Positions 1-6,944 of a DNA stretch of 64,000 nt are shown here, one piece after another. The first letter of the stretch is position 1, and each line of letters starts with the position of its first letter. The stretch is from Deltaproteobacteria bacterium (GTDB taxonomy: Bacteria; Desulfobacterota; Syntrophia; Syntrophales; JACQWR01), in assembly GCA_016209105.1 (NCBI GenBank), contig JACQWR010000024.1, positions 155,948-219,947 of the forward strand, given 5' to 3'. Made by a program: the position numbers and the translations under genes. The notes under the pieces are model-generated. The model was not told where the DNA came from and ran no database searches. It worked only from the letters and a program-made list of their open reading frames with translations.

Positions 1-239
1 TCACCCGGCGGGGGGCCGGGCCAATCCGTGAGATATCCCGCCCAAGCCAGGTTCGGGAAAATCAACTCATTTTTTCTTCGGTCGCTGGACAGCAGATATT
101 TCAGCGGCTGCAGGTTGCCCGCCGAAGCCGTGTAACGCGCCAGATCCACCAGTTCTTCCAGCGTACCGCGCTCTACGGCGTGATCTTCATAAAAGCGCCG
201 GCAGCTCCTGTTTTTCAATACCAGTTCTCTCAGCATCAT
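1..239 (-). CDS. Nitroreductase family protein (N-terminal part, runs off the window)
   Basis: This gene is read on the minus strand and its 3' end is cut by the window edge. About 79 residues are visible. They show the nitroreductase opening pattern: MMLRELVLKNRSCRRFYED, then a helix with ASAGNLQPLKYLL, the usual FMN-contacting RSCRRF and SAGNLQP segments. Known members are FMN-dependent NAD(P)H oxidoreductases; the substrate here is unknown. I place the start at 239 because an AGGAGG lies 8 bases upstream (248-253 on the plus strand). The frame stays open to an ATG at 332 that overlaps the stop of the thioesterase gene, but that extension would be translated from a dispersed repeat. It probably shares a transcript with the thioesterase. 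Confidence 0.85.
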   Translation of the reverse strand, partial: MMLRELVLKNRSCRRFYEDHAVERGTLEELVDLARYTASAGNLQPLKYLLSSDRRKNELIFPNLAWAGYLTDWPGPPPG

Positions 240-271
240 GTCCCTGCCCTCCTGCATATCGTCTATCAGGC

Positions 272-321
272 TGTTGAAGCTCTCATTGAGCAAGCTACAA
301 GGAATGCGCTCGCTACCGAAA
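272..321 (+). repeat. Dispersed repeat, short internally deleted copy
   Basis: This 50-base stretch between the thioesterase and nitroreductase genes joins the two ends of the repeat family seen elsewhere in the window. It begins TTGAAGCTCTC, continues with TTGAGCAAGC and ends GGAATGCGCTCGCTACCGAA, matching the start and end of the full copy at 15440-15560 with the middle missing. It lies just upstream of the nitroreductase ribosome binding site. Confidence 0.7.
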
Positions 322-328
322 TAAATTT

Positions 329-757
329 TCATGCCTGATCAAGAAAAGGCAGGGCCTTGTCCATGCGGTAAACAAGGGCATGGCAGGAGGCTATCAGCCT
401 GCTTTTTGTTTCCATCACCTTGATTTCATAAAGGGCGGTCCTGTTGGTTTTGTTAATTTCCTTTGCCTCGGCCGTCAACGTTGTTCCCGGGGAAGGCGAT
501 GCCACATAACTGATATTCATGTTCAGGGCAACGGCCATCGTTCCGTGGGAATTGGCGGCCGTTTCAAATGCCTCGTCAATCAAGGCAAACAGCGCCCCGC
601 CGTGAGCCTTGCCGAAGAGATTTTCCATGTCCGGAGTGAAGAGCATTTCGACCTTTGAAGATCCTTCCTCAAGATCAACCAATTTCATACGAAACTTCAC
701 GGCAAATGGCTCTCGCTCTACCTGCCTGAAGATTGCTTCTCTGACCCTATCGTTCAT
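329..757 (-). CDS. PaaI-type hotdog-fold thioesterase
   Basis: A 142-residue protein of the size and pattern of hotdog-fold acyl-CoA thioesterases. The central FGKAHGGALFALIDEAFETAA segment is the conserved hot-dog helix with its HGG turn, followed by a strand containing MNISYVASPSPGTTLTAEA. Family members hydrolyse aryl- or acyl-CoA esters in the cytosol, often as a salvage step in aromatic degradation. Two adjacent ATG codons are possible; the second (757) is better spaced from GGGGAGG. The stop lies 90 bases before the nitroreductase start, so the two are probably cotranscribed. The actual CoA substrate cannot be told from the sequence. Confidence 0.85.
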   Translation of the reverse strand: MNDRVREAIFRQVEREPFAVKFRMKLVDLEEGSSKVEMLFTPDMENLFGKAHGGALFALIDEAFETAANSHGTMAVALNMNISYVASPSPGTTLTAEAKEINKTNRTALYEIKVMETKSRLIASCHALVYRMDKALPFLDQA

Positions 758-1025
758 CATGTCCTCCCCGTTCCCTGAAATCTGTTTATCGAATTCGTTT
801 AAGAATGCCGCAAGCGGAAAGTCCGGCTATAATCGCCGTAGACACCGCTGTTTTTATCCTAAAGCGCCGTCATGAGCAAGCGCATTCCCACAGCCCCCGG
901 GGCAATCGCCAGCCCTCGGATAATTCATGTCCCATACGCCTTGCTGGAAAACCGGCCGCCAAGTTGCACAGCCACAGCACGAGGTTAATTTGATGGAATC
1001 ACGGAAAGGAAACACGTACCGCAGA

Positions 1026-2057
1026 CTAAGCAGGCACGTGCGGTTCGATAATAACCTTCATGGACTCACCGCCCGCGGCCACAAGCCGGAAACCGGCGCC
1101 CGTCTCCTCCAGCGACAGCCGATGGGTAATCAGCCCGTTCACCTTGACGCGACCGGCGCGGATGAGTTCTATGGCCACGGTCGCATCCAGTGGGCTGTTG
1201 CCGTAGGAGGGTATCAGCCGTATTTCGTTGCGCCAGAATTCGTTGATGGGCACGGGGATATCCACGCCCGGTTCCGTGGTGGCGAAACAGAGAACCGTTC
1301 CCCCACGGTCAACAGATTGAAGGGCCTGGCTGAAAGCCGCGGCAGCGCCGGTACAGACGATCACGCAATCGGCAAGCCTGCCTCCATTGATCTCCCGCAG
1401 GCGCCCGGGGACGTCCTCGCGGGCATCGAGCGTCGCGTCGGCGCCGAATTCCCTCGCCAGCGCGAGGCGGTATTTGCTTACGTCCGTCATGACGATCCGC
1501 CCCGCCCCCAGAGCACGGGCAAGAAGGAGATGGAGCATGCCGGAAATGCCGCTGCCCAGGATGAGCACCGACTGGCCGGGCTGCAAGCCCGCATTCCTCT
1601 GGCCGCGCACCACGCAGGCGAGCGGCTCAATGAAAACCGCATCCCCAAAGGAGAGCATCTCGGGCAGGACAAATACGCCGCGGTCCACGTTCAGTCGCGG
1701 CACCCGGATGTATTCGGCGAATCCGCCGGGATCGTAATTGGTGGCATGCAGGGTCTCGCAGGCGGTATGGTGTCCATTCAGGCAGTAGTGACAGACATTG
1801 CAGGGAATGTGGTGGGAAACGAACACCCGCATGCCGCTTTGGTACTGCTCCACGCCCGCTCCCGTTTCCACGACGACTCCCGCGATTTCATGTCCCAGGA
1901 CGAGCGGCGCCTTGCGCAGGCGGTACCACTCGAGCACATCGCTGCCGCAGATGCCGCTCGCCATGACCTTGACCATGATCTCGCCGGAACCGATGCGCGG
2001 CGCCGGCATCTCCTCGATCCGGACATCACTGTTATTGTAGTACATGGCAACGCGCAT
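1026..2057 (-). CDS. Zinc-dependent medium-chain alcohol dehydrogenase
   Basis: A 343-residue medium-chain dehydrogenase/reductase of the sorbitol/threonine dehydrogenase type. The catalytic zinc set is visible as Cys37 in GICGSD, and His56-Glu57 in LGHEIAG. Structural zinc cysteines are Cys86, Cys89, Cys92 and Cys100. A Rossmann GSGISG turn lies near residues 168-174. The enzyme should oxidise a polyol or secondary alcohol with NAD(P). GGAGGAG precedes the ATG by 8 bases. It follows the LsrF-like aldolase by 63 bases on the same strand, so a two-step carbon-cleavage and reduction module is likely; the substrate is not identifiable. Confidence 0.9.
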   Translation of the reverse strand: MRVAMYYNNSDVRIEEMPAPRIGSGEIMVKVMASGICGSDVLEWYRLRKAPLVLGHEIAGVVVETGAGVEQYQSGMRVFVSHHIPCNVCHYCLNGHHTACETLHATNYDPGGFAEYIRVPRLNVDRGVFVLPEMLSFGDAVFIEPLACVVRGQRNAGLQPGQSVLILGSGISGMLHLLLARALGAGRIVMTDVSKYRLALAREFGADATLDAREDVPGRLREINGGRLADCVIVCTGAAAAFSQALQSVDRGGTVLCFATTEPGVDIPVPINEFWRNEIRLIPSYGNSPLDATVAIELIRAGRVKVNGLITHRLSLEETGAGFRLVAAGGESMKVIIEPHVPA

Positions 2058-2120
2058 CGTTTACTCTCCTCCGGCGACATCCCCTTTACGTCTGCAGGTC
2101 GGCAAGAACAACCGCCCACC

Positions 2121-2912
2121 TTATTTTTCCCGACTCACACGGCGGTAAATATCATCGGCTTCGTCCACACCGACATTCTCATGGATTATCGCCCTGAGCG
2201 CCTGCATCATGGCGACAGGATGCCGGTTCTGCCAGACGTTGCGTCCCAGATTGAGACCGACGGCCCCCCTCGCTATGCCGTCATGAACGAATTCGAAGAC
2301 TTCCCGCTCTGTTTCACACCGGGGACCGCCGGCCATGACCACGGGGACAGGGCAACCGTTTACGACCTTTTCAAAGTTTTCACACCAGTAGGTCTTTACG
2401 ACCCGTGCGCCCAGTTCGGCGGCAATGCGGCAGCTCAGGGCAAGGTAGCGGGCGTCCCGTTTCTCCAGCTCCTTCCCCACGGCGGTGACCGCCATGACGG
2501 GAATCCCGTACCGCTCGCACTCGTTGACGATTGACGTAAGGTTCAGGAGCGTTTCCCGTTCGTAATCACTGCCCACGAAGATAGACACACCCACCGCCGT
2601 TGCATTGAGGCGCAGTATTTCCTCCATGGACGTGGTAATGCGCTCATCGCCCAGATCCTTGCCGACTATGCTGGTCCCGCCCGATACCCTGAGGATGACC
2701 GGTTTGCTGCACGCGGGAGGCACGGCCGATCGCAGCACGCCCCGCGTCACGAAGATCGCGTCACAGTAAGGCAGAAGCGGTTTGATCGTTTCACCTGGCT
2801 TCTCCAGGCAGGTTGTAGGCCCCTGAAAGTAGCCGTGATCAATGGGCAGAAAAAAACAGCGCCCGTCGGATTGTAACAACTGCGACATCCGGTTTTCCAT
2901 TCCCCAATCCAT
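2121..2912 (-). CDS. LsrF-like class I aldolase/thiolase (DeoC/LacD fold)
   Basis: A 263-residue TIM-barrel aldolase. Its sequence resembles LsrF (3-hydroxy-5-phosphonooxypentane-2,4-dione thiolase) and the archaeal ADH synthases over its whole length: the opening MDWGMENRMS, the PIDHGYFQGPT motif near residues 23-33, the TRGVLRS loop and the Schiff-base region VVKTYW with Lys173. A phosphate-binding GLNLGRNVWQ motif follows near the end. The start at 2912 follows GGGAGG and matches the family start. The upstream extension in frame is not conserved. No lsr transporter or lsrK is visible, so autoinducer-2 catabolism is not implied. The neighbouring alcohol dehydrogenase suggests a phosphorylated ketose or dione substrate. 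Confidence 0.88.
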   Translation of the reverse strand: MDWGMENRMSQLLQSDGRCFFLPIDHGYFQGPTTCLEKPGETIKPLLPYCDAIFVTRGVLRSAVPPACSKPVILRVSGGTSIVGKDLGDERITTSMEEILRLNATAVGVSIFVGSDYERETLLNLTSIVNECERYGIPVMAVTAVGKELEKRDARYLALSCRIAAELGARVVKTYWCENFEKVVNGCPVPVVMAGGPRCETEREVFEFVHDGIARGAVGLNLGRNVWQNRHPVAMMQALRAIIHENVGVDEADDIYRRVSREK

Positions 2913-2991
2913 TTTTCTTCCTCCCTCACGGTAATGACTTTTTTTGTACGACGCTTTTTTAGCATATTCCCGCCCCAAGTGGAAGCCCAAA

Positions 2992-2999
2992 GGATTTCC
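2992..2999 (+). repeat. Target-site duplication, left copy (GGATTTCC)
   Basis: GGATTTCC directly precedes the left inverted repeat at 3000 and is repeated at 4098-4105 directly after the right inverted repeat. The 8-base length fits IS1-like transposition. Confidence 0.8.
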
Positions 3000-3088
3000 G
3001 GTAGTGGGTCAGTTTGAAATCTGAGAGCTTGAAGTGAGTGCGGGGCTATGATAAACTGCAAGCATGAAAAAGGTAAAACTCAAACATA

Positions 3089-3283
3089 ATGAGTATGAGA
3101 AGATTTACCCGTTTAACAAATGGGTTCTCAAAGAAGGTGGAAAACCTTGAAGCAGCGATAGCACTTTATTTCATGTATTATAACTTCGGTCGTGTTCATC
3201 AAACCCTAAGAGTGACACCGGCAATGGAAGCAGGGGTTACAGATCATGTGTGGACGGTGGAGGAAATTGTAAATTTAATCTAA
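3089..3283 (+). pseudogene. IS1-like transposase, C-terminal remnant
   Basis: Sixty-four codons are left of a transposase that is usually nearly 300 residues long. The remnant begins MSMRRFTRLTNGFSKKVEN and goes on with YFMYYNFGRVHQTLRVTPAM, which is the typical tail of IS1-group DDE transposases. The catalytic DDE residues lie in the missing part. Coding begins abruptly about 70 bases inside the left inverted repeat, so an internal deletion removed the N-terminal three quarters. Confidence 0.8.
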
Positions 3284-3290
3284 CAATATC

Positions 3291-4028
3291 CTACTTATAT
3301 TTTTGATTGAGTTGTTCTAATCGAATTATTTTTCTACCGACAAATATCCATGTATGCCGATTTTCTTGAGATAATCCACTCGGTATTGTTTCGTTTGATA
3401 TTACTAAATTATAAACATCCATTAAGTCCGCTTTTTCTGAATCGGTCAGTTTATCTCTGAAAAATACTTCAATTTCCGCATCCCACTGTACATAAGATTG
3501 CTGAGGTGTCTTCCCTATATAGAGCGGGGAACCACCCCAACATTGATTTTGTATCGTTAAGCCCCTAATCCTAAACCATGCCAGCTTATCTGCTATTGCC
3601 TTTCTCTGTTCTGTTAATTTAAGATCGTCTGATTTGATTGCTATATTTTTATTGGTCTTGATATTAGGCGAAACATTTTTAGGTGCCGTTTTGTAGGCTG
3701 AAATTTCTTTTTGAAGATCGTCAATTTTTTTATGTGCCAATGTATGATCTCTATACACCTCATCAACTATGAACCAACCAAAAAGTAAAACAAAAATTCC
3801 TGAAGTTAGATAAATCTTATATTTATTTGACGATAGATATTCTTTAATGCGAATTACGAGGAGGTTCATTTGAAACCTCCCCTTTGGTAATCCGAGAAGA
3901 ATATTTCCGAGCCATACGCTAACCATGAGAATAATAGCGGGAACTGTCTTGGTGAGTCCAAGTTCCGAGAACATATTACCAAAAACACGACAGAAAAAAT
4001 TATATGCGTGAGTAATCCATTCTGGCAT
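3291..4028 (-). CDS. Hypothetical membrane protein, passenger of the IS1-like element
   Basis: I do not recognise this 245-residue protein. It has a hydrophobic stretch near residues 25-45 (TKTVPAIILMVSVWLGNILLG), a second near 75-93 (YLTSGIFVLLFGWFIVDEVY) and then a soluble part that begins with a short coiled-coil-like segment (KKIDDLQKEISAYK) and ends in a mixed alpha/beta region. Its DNA is clearly more A+T rich than the flanking genes, which suggests transfer with the element. Its 3' end almost touches the transposase remnant (8 bases apart, convergent). Function unknown; passenger genes of this kind can be selfish or defence-related, but nothing here shows which. Confidence 0.6.
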   Translation of the reverse strand: MPEWITHAYNFFCRVFGNMFSELGLTKTVPAIILMVSVWLGNILLGLPKGRFQMNLLVIRIKEYLSSNKYKIYLTSGIFVLLFGWFIVDEVYRDHTLAHKKIDDLQKEISAYKTAPKNVSPNIKTNKNIAIKSDDLKLTEQRKAIADKLAWFRIRGLTIQNQCWGGSPLYIGKTPQQSYVQWDAEIEVFFRDKLTDSEKADLMDVYNLVISNETIPSGLSQENRHTWIFVGRKIIRLEQLNQKYK

Positions 4029-4097
4029 GAATCATCTATATCACGATCTTGATAAGTGGGTAAATTATTTTTCTTCATTTCAAACTGACCCCCTACC

Positions 4098-4105
4098 GGA
4101 TTTCC
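4098..4105 (+). repeat. Target-site duplication, right copy (GGATTTCC)
   Basis: Direct repeat of 2992-2999, abutting the right inverted repeat of the IS1-like element. Confidence 0.8.
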
Positions 4106-4121
4106 CGGGGGTGCTTTTATA

Positions 4122-4150
4122 TTGACAAATAACAGGGCCGGTCATAGGAT
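4122..4150 (+). promoter_or_regulatory. Sigma-70 promoter for the LPP20-TPR gene
   Basis: TTGACA (4122-4127) and TAGGAT (4145-4150) are separated by 17 bases. They lie about 100 bases upstream of the start at 4251 and only 17 bases outside the target duplication of the IS1-like element, so the insertion narrowly spared this promoter. Confidence 0.6.
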
Positions 4151-4250
4151 GAGGCGCAGTGAACGACAGGGAAAAGGCGCCGCCCGGAGAAGTGGAAAGA
4201 CCGCCGTCTCCGGGATAATGGTTATTGATGACTGACCGGGAGGTATGGCG

Positions 4251-5363
4251 ATGAAAATAAGGGCATTGCTACTGTTCATCATTCGCTCGCTTGTCCCGCG
4301 GTTCGTTGCGGGGAATGCGCTCGCTGTCGGATTCATGGCTGCACTCATCCTCTCCTTTGGAACACCTTCCCCGGCGGCCGAACCGACGGTGGTTACCGCC
4401 GAAGGCAAATACGTGATGGGCGATTTGGATTCCAAGAAAGACGCCCGGATGCTCGCCCTCATGGAGGCAAAACGGATAGCCCTGGAAAAGGCGGGAACCT
4501 ACGTTGAAAGCTCCTCGGAGGTAAAAAACTTCAGCCTGACAAAGGACCAGATAAACACGCTGGCTACCGGAATCATGTCCGTGGACATCCTCAAGGAAGA
4601 CTGGAAGATGTCCGGCGAAAACATGGTCGCCACGATCCTCATTCGCGCCCAAATAGACGCGTCGAACCTCAAAGGCCGCATTGCCGCAATGCACGATGAA
4701 GAAAAAAACGTGGACGACTCGGGAGAAATCAGGAAACAACTGGCGGCGCTCCAGAAGGAGCTCGCTGAACTGAAGGCGGCACAGACTGCACAGAGCGGGA
4801 GGAAAACGGCGGCGCCGGAAATAAAAGAAAAACATGATGAAATCATCAAAACAATGTCGGCGCTGGACCACCTGGAAGAAGGAAACAGGGCTCTTGACGC
4901 CGGGCAATGGGATCAGGCGCTCAACGCCTTCGGTGCAGCGCTTGCCCTGAATTCGTCCCTTTCCGGGGCTTATGCCGGACAGGCTATGATCCTTCAACAA
5001 ACGGGCAAGGATGCGGCGGCAATGGAAAAAATTGATATGGCCCTGACGCTGGAACCCGGCACGGCAAAAAACCACACCATCAAGGCGCTGATCCTGAAAA
5101 AACAGGGGAAACCCGAACAGGCCCTCCGATCGCTGAACAGGGCCATCGAACTGCGACCCCGGGTGCAGAAGCTCTATATGCTGAGGAGCAACCTTTTTGC
5201 CCAATTGAAAAGACCCAAGGCTGCGGTTGAAGACCTGAGCCGAGCCTGTAATTTAGGCAATGCGAAAGCCTGTGAGCGGATAAGAAAATTAAAACACGAT
5301 AAGACTCCCGAACGTTTTCAGGGGGAAAAACCATCCCCCCGCAACCGGCAGTCGGGCCGATAA
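4251..5363 (+). CDS. Exported LPP20/FlgT-like domain protein with TPR repeats
   Basis: A 370-residue protein with a hydrophobic export signal (residues 5-40, ending near SPAAEP). An LPP20/FlgT-like domain follows (about 45-145: TAEGKYVMGDLDSKKDARMLALMEAKRIALEKAGTYVES), then a charged coiled-coil linker (about 145-200) and three to four TPR units (about 205-340, for example ALDAGQWDQALNAFGAALAL). Such proteins act in the periplasm as adaptors. The ATG at 4251 lies 7 bases after GGGAGG; another ATG at 4245 is too close. The unusual point is that the coding sequence for the signal segment (4275-4336) is a copy of the dispersed repeat seen between genes elsewhere in the window. Confidence 0.75.
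   Translation: MKIRALLLFIIRSLVPRFVAGNALAVGFMAALILSFGTPSPAAEPTVVTAEGKYVMGDLDSKKDARMLALMEAKRIALEKAGTYVESSSEVKNFSLTKDQINTLATGIMSVDILKEDWKMSGENMVATILIRAQIDASNLKGRIAAMHDEEKNVDDSGEIRKQLAALQKELAELKAAQTAQSGRKTAAPEIKEKHDEIIKTMSALDHLEEGNRALDAGQWDQALNAFGAALALNSSLSGAYAGQAMILQQTGKDAAAMEKIDMALTLEPGTAKNHTIKALILKKQGKPEQALRSLNRAIELRPRVQKLYMLRSNLFAQLKRPKAAVEDLSRACNLGNAKACERIRKLKHDKTPERFQGEKPSPRNRQSGR
4275..4336 (+). repeat. Dispersed repeat copy inside the LPP20-TPR coding region
   Basis: TTCATCATTCGCTCGCTTG, then CCGCGG, then GGGGAATGCGCTCGCTG and CGGATTCA. This is the right half of the repeat, colinear with 15500-15560 and 44130-44200. It is translated here as part of the hydrophobic signal segment (IIRSLVPRFVAGNALAVGF). 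Confidence 0.75.
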
Positions 5364-5414
5364 ATGCATCCCTCTGTCGGTGTTTTGCTGGAATGAAACA
5401 GGGGGGAGATGACG

Positions 5415-6071
5415 ATGAAAATTAGTAAAACGCGCAGCGGAAAATCTTTGTTCATGACCGTTCTGCGGACGCTTCTGCTGTTTATTCTGCTCATCATCGC
5501 TGTGTACCTATTCCGTGTTCAGCTGCTTACCGGCCTGGCATCCTTTCTTGTTGTTGATGATAATCCTCAAAAAGGCGATGTAATCTTCGTGCTGAACGGC
5601 GACGTTGACACGCGACCGTTCTTTGCCGCCAAGATTTTCCGGGAGGGACGGACACCCCGGATCGTGATCGCCAGATGCGAGGACACGCCCGCCGTAAAGG
5701 CCGGGATATTTCCTAACGACACGGACGCCGCCGTCGGGATCATGAAGAAGTTAGGCGTACCGGAGAACAAGATTTCCGTCCTGTCTATCCCCGGCGGGGT
5801 AACCAGCACCCGGGATGAAGCGGCGGTCCTCAGGCGTTACGTTGATGCGCACGGCATCCGGCGCGTCATCCTCGTCACGTCCGCCTTCCATACCCGCCGC
5901 GCCATGTGGATCATGCGGAAAGAGCTTGCCGGCTCTCCCGCAACGGTCCTGTCGGCCCCCGCACCGCACAATAAATTCGACACGGCCAGCTGGTGGAAGG
6001 TGGAAAGCGGCCTGATCCACTTTGCCGACGAATATATTAAATTGCTCTACTACCGCGTAAAATACCGCTGA
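5415..6071 (+). CDS. YdcF/SanA-like (DUF218) membrane-anchored protein
   Basis: A 218-residue protein with one N-terminal transmembrane segment (about 14-36) and a DUF218 domain. Recognisable pieces are GDVIFVLNGDVDTRPFFAAKIF, a central RIVIA strand, the TSTRDEAAVLRRYV helix and the VTSAFHTRRAMWIMRKEL segment that closes the family's fold. DUF218 proteins are envelope proteins linked to cell-wall integrity (SanA, ElyC), though the reaction is unclear. The start at 5415 is 6 bases after GGGGGGAG; the ATG at 5409 is too close. It follows the LPP20-TPR gene by 51 bases and overlaps the longer frame of the DUF3786 gene, so cotranscription is likely. Confidence 0.78.
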   Translation: MKISKTRSGKSLFMTVLRTLLLFILLIIAVYLFRVQLLTGLASFLVVDDNPQKGDVIFVLNGDVDTRPFFAAKIFREGRTPRIVIARCEDTPAVKAGIFPNDTDAAVGIMKKLGVPENKISVLSIPGGVTSTRDEAAVLRRYVDAHGIRRVILVTSAFHTRRAMWIMRKELAGSPATVLSAPAPHNKFDTASWWKVESGLIHFADEYIKLLYYRVKYR

Positions 6072-6160
6072 TGACGGCCGCCCAACGGGCAGGGGAAGGC
6101 CGGGACATCCGTGAAATGAGAACGCTAAAAAAGCCAAGGGGGCAAAGAAGAGAACGCATC

Positions 6161-6760
6161 ATGCAGGCAGGCGAGAAAGATGCATGGGAAACACTGGCGG
6201 GATTCGATCCCCCTGACGTGTGCGCCAGGACGTCTGCCGTCTTTGATTGCGAAAGGGGTTTCTATCGGCTGAACGTCTTTTCCCGAACCGTGCTGGTCTC
6301 GCCGGAAGAAAAAACCATCGGCGGTGACACGCTTCAGAGTGATCTGCTGTTAAACCGGATGCACGACTATGCCCCCCTTTCCATCCTGGGCTACCTGATC
6401 CATGCAAAAGACATCCCCCCCTCCGGAAGGCTCATAAAGCCCTCGGAAATGAAGGGCGGTCAGATATATCTGACCGGTTCACACGTCCTCCCGCTGCACA
6501 AAATCGCCGAAGCATACGGCAGCAACAGGGATGGTTTCCTCCAGAGAGGCCGCGAACTGGGGGGAGAGGAAATCGCCCTTGCAGACGCCTCGGTGCGTCT
6601 CTCCCCCTTCCCCCGGATTTCCGTTGCCCTCCTCTTGTGGACGGGAGACGAAGAATTCGCCGCGCGTGCCGACCTTCTTGCGGATTCCACCTGCGAATTG
6701 CAATTGCCGCCGGATATCATGTGGCTAACGGCCATGATATGCGTGTTGGCGATGCACTGA
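6161..6760 (+). CDS. DUF3786 domain protein
   Basis: A 199-residue cytosolic protein matching the DUF3786 layout: an opening helix (AWETLAGFDPPDVCARTS), a short beta-hairpin (RGFYRLNVFSRTVLVSPEE), then the conserved LLNRMHDYAPLSILGYLIHAKDIP and a later GSHVLPLHKIAEAYG. The function of the family is not established; it is common in anaerobes and often near corrinoid or CO-dehydrogenase genes, none of which are here. The frame is open back to 6071, directly against the previous stop, but homology starts at the ATG at 6161. No strong ribosome binding site precedes it. Confidence 0.75.
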   Translation: MQAGEKDAWETLAGFDPPDVCARTSAVFDCERGFYRLNVFSRTVLVSPEEKTIGGDTLQSDLLLNRMHDYAPLSILGYLIHAKDIPPSGRLIKPSEMKGGQIYLTGSHVLPLHKIAEAYGSNRDGFLQRGRELGGEEIALADASVRLSPFPRISVALLLWTGDEEFAARADLLADSTCELQLPPDIMWLTAMICVLAMH

Positions 6761-6799
6761 CCGGCTTCGCTGCCGGAACCTCCGAAGATGCCTATTTGC

Positions 6800-6828
6800 T
6801 TGACACCGAAAACCGTATTTTCTATACT
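6800..6828 (+). promoter_or_regulatory. Sigma-70 promoter for adenine deaminase
   Basis: TTGACA (6800-6805), a 17-base spacer, and TATACT (6823-6828). The predicted leader of about 110 bases contains the hairpin-type repeat at 6875-6912. Confidence 0.7.
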
Positions 6829-6874
6829 CCCGCGCGACGTGGATAGATCAGTTGCGGCAAGACGTTGGGAAGCG

Positions 6875-6912
6875 GTTGAAGCTCCCCGTGAACACGCTGA
6901 GGAGAATCTTCA
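6875..6912 (+). repeat. Hairpin half of the dispersed repeat in the adenine deaminase leader
   Basis: TTGAAGCTCCCCGTGA, a short centre, then GGAGAATCTTCAA. The ends can pair (TTGAAG with CTTCAA, CTCC with GGAG), as in the left half of the repeats at 15440 and 44086. It lies between the promoter and the start of the adenine deaminase gene and so would be transcribed. Confidence 0.55.
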
Positions 6913-6944
6913 ATAACCGCGTGAAAAAGGCAGGTAAGTAAATC

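Larger units (their letters stand above)
3000..4097. mobile_element. IS1-like insertion with truncated transposase and passenger gene
   Basis: The element is bounded by inverted repeats. The left end starts GGTAGTGGGTCAG and runs on as TTTGAAAT (3000-3020). The right end read on the minus strand starts GGTAGGGGGTCAG and runs on as TTTGAAAT (4097-4077). They match at 20 of 21 positions. The ends begin GGT, as in the IS1 family, and an 8-base duplication GGATTTCC flanks them. Inside lie only the last 64 codons of a transposase and a convergent A+T-rich gene. The element is therefore not autonomous but could be mobilised in trans by a related IS. It sits in the spacer between the aldolase and the LPP20-TPR gene. 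Confidence 0.82.

Noticed and set aside
240..332. A 31-residue N-terminal extension of the nitroreductase from an ATG overlapping the thioesterase stop
   Set aside because: Most of it is translated from a dispersed repeat, and a much better ribosome binding site precedes the ATG at 239.
927..2534. A 535-codon open frame on the plus strand
   Set aside because: It runs antisense to the well-supported alcohol dehydrogenase and aldolase genes; its translation has no family pattern and is rich in His, Gly and Arg, as expected for a shadow of a G+C-rich gene.
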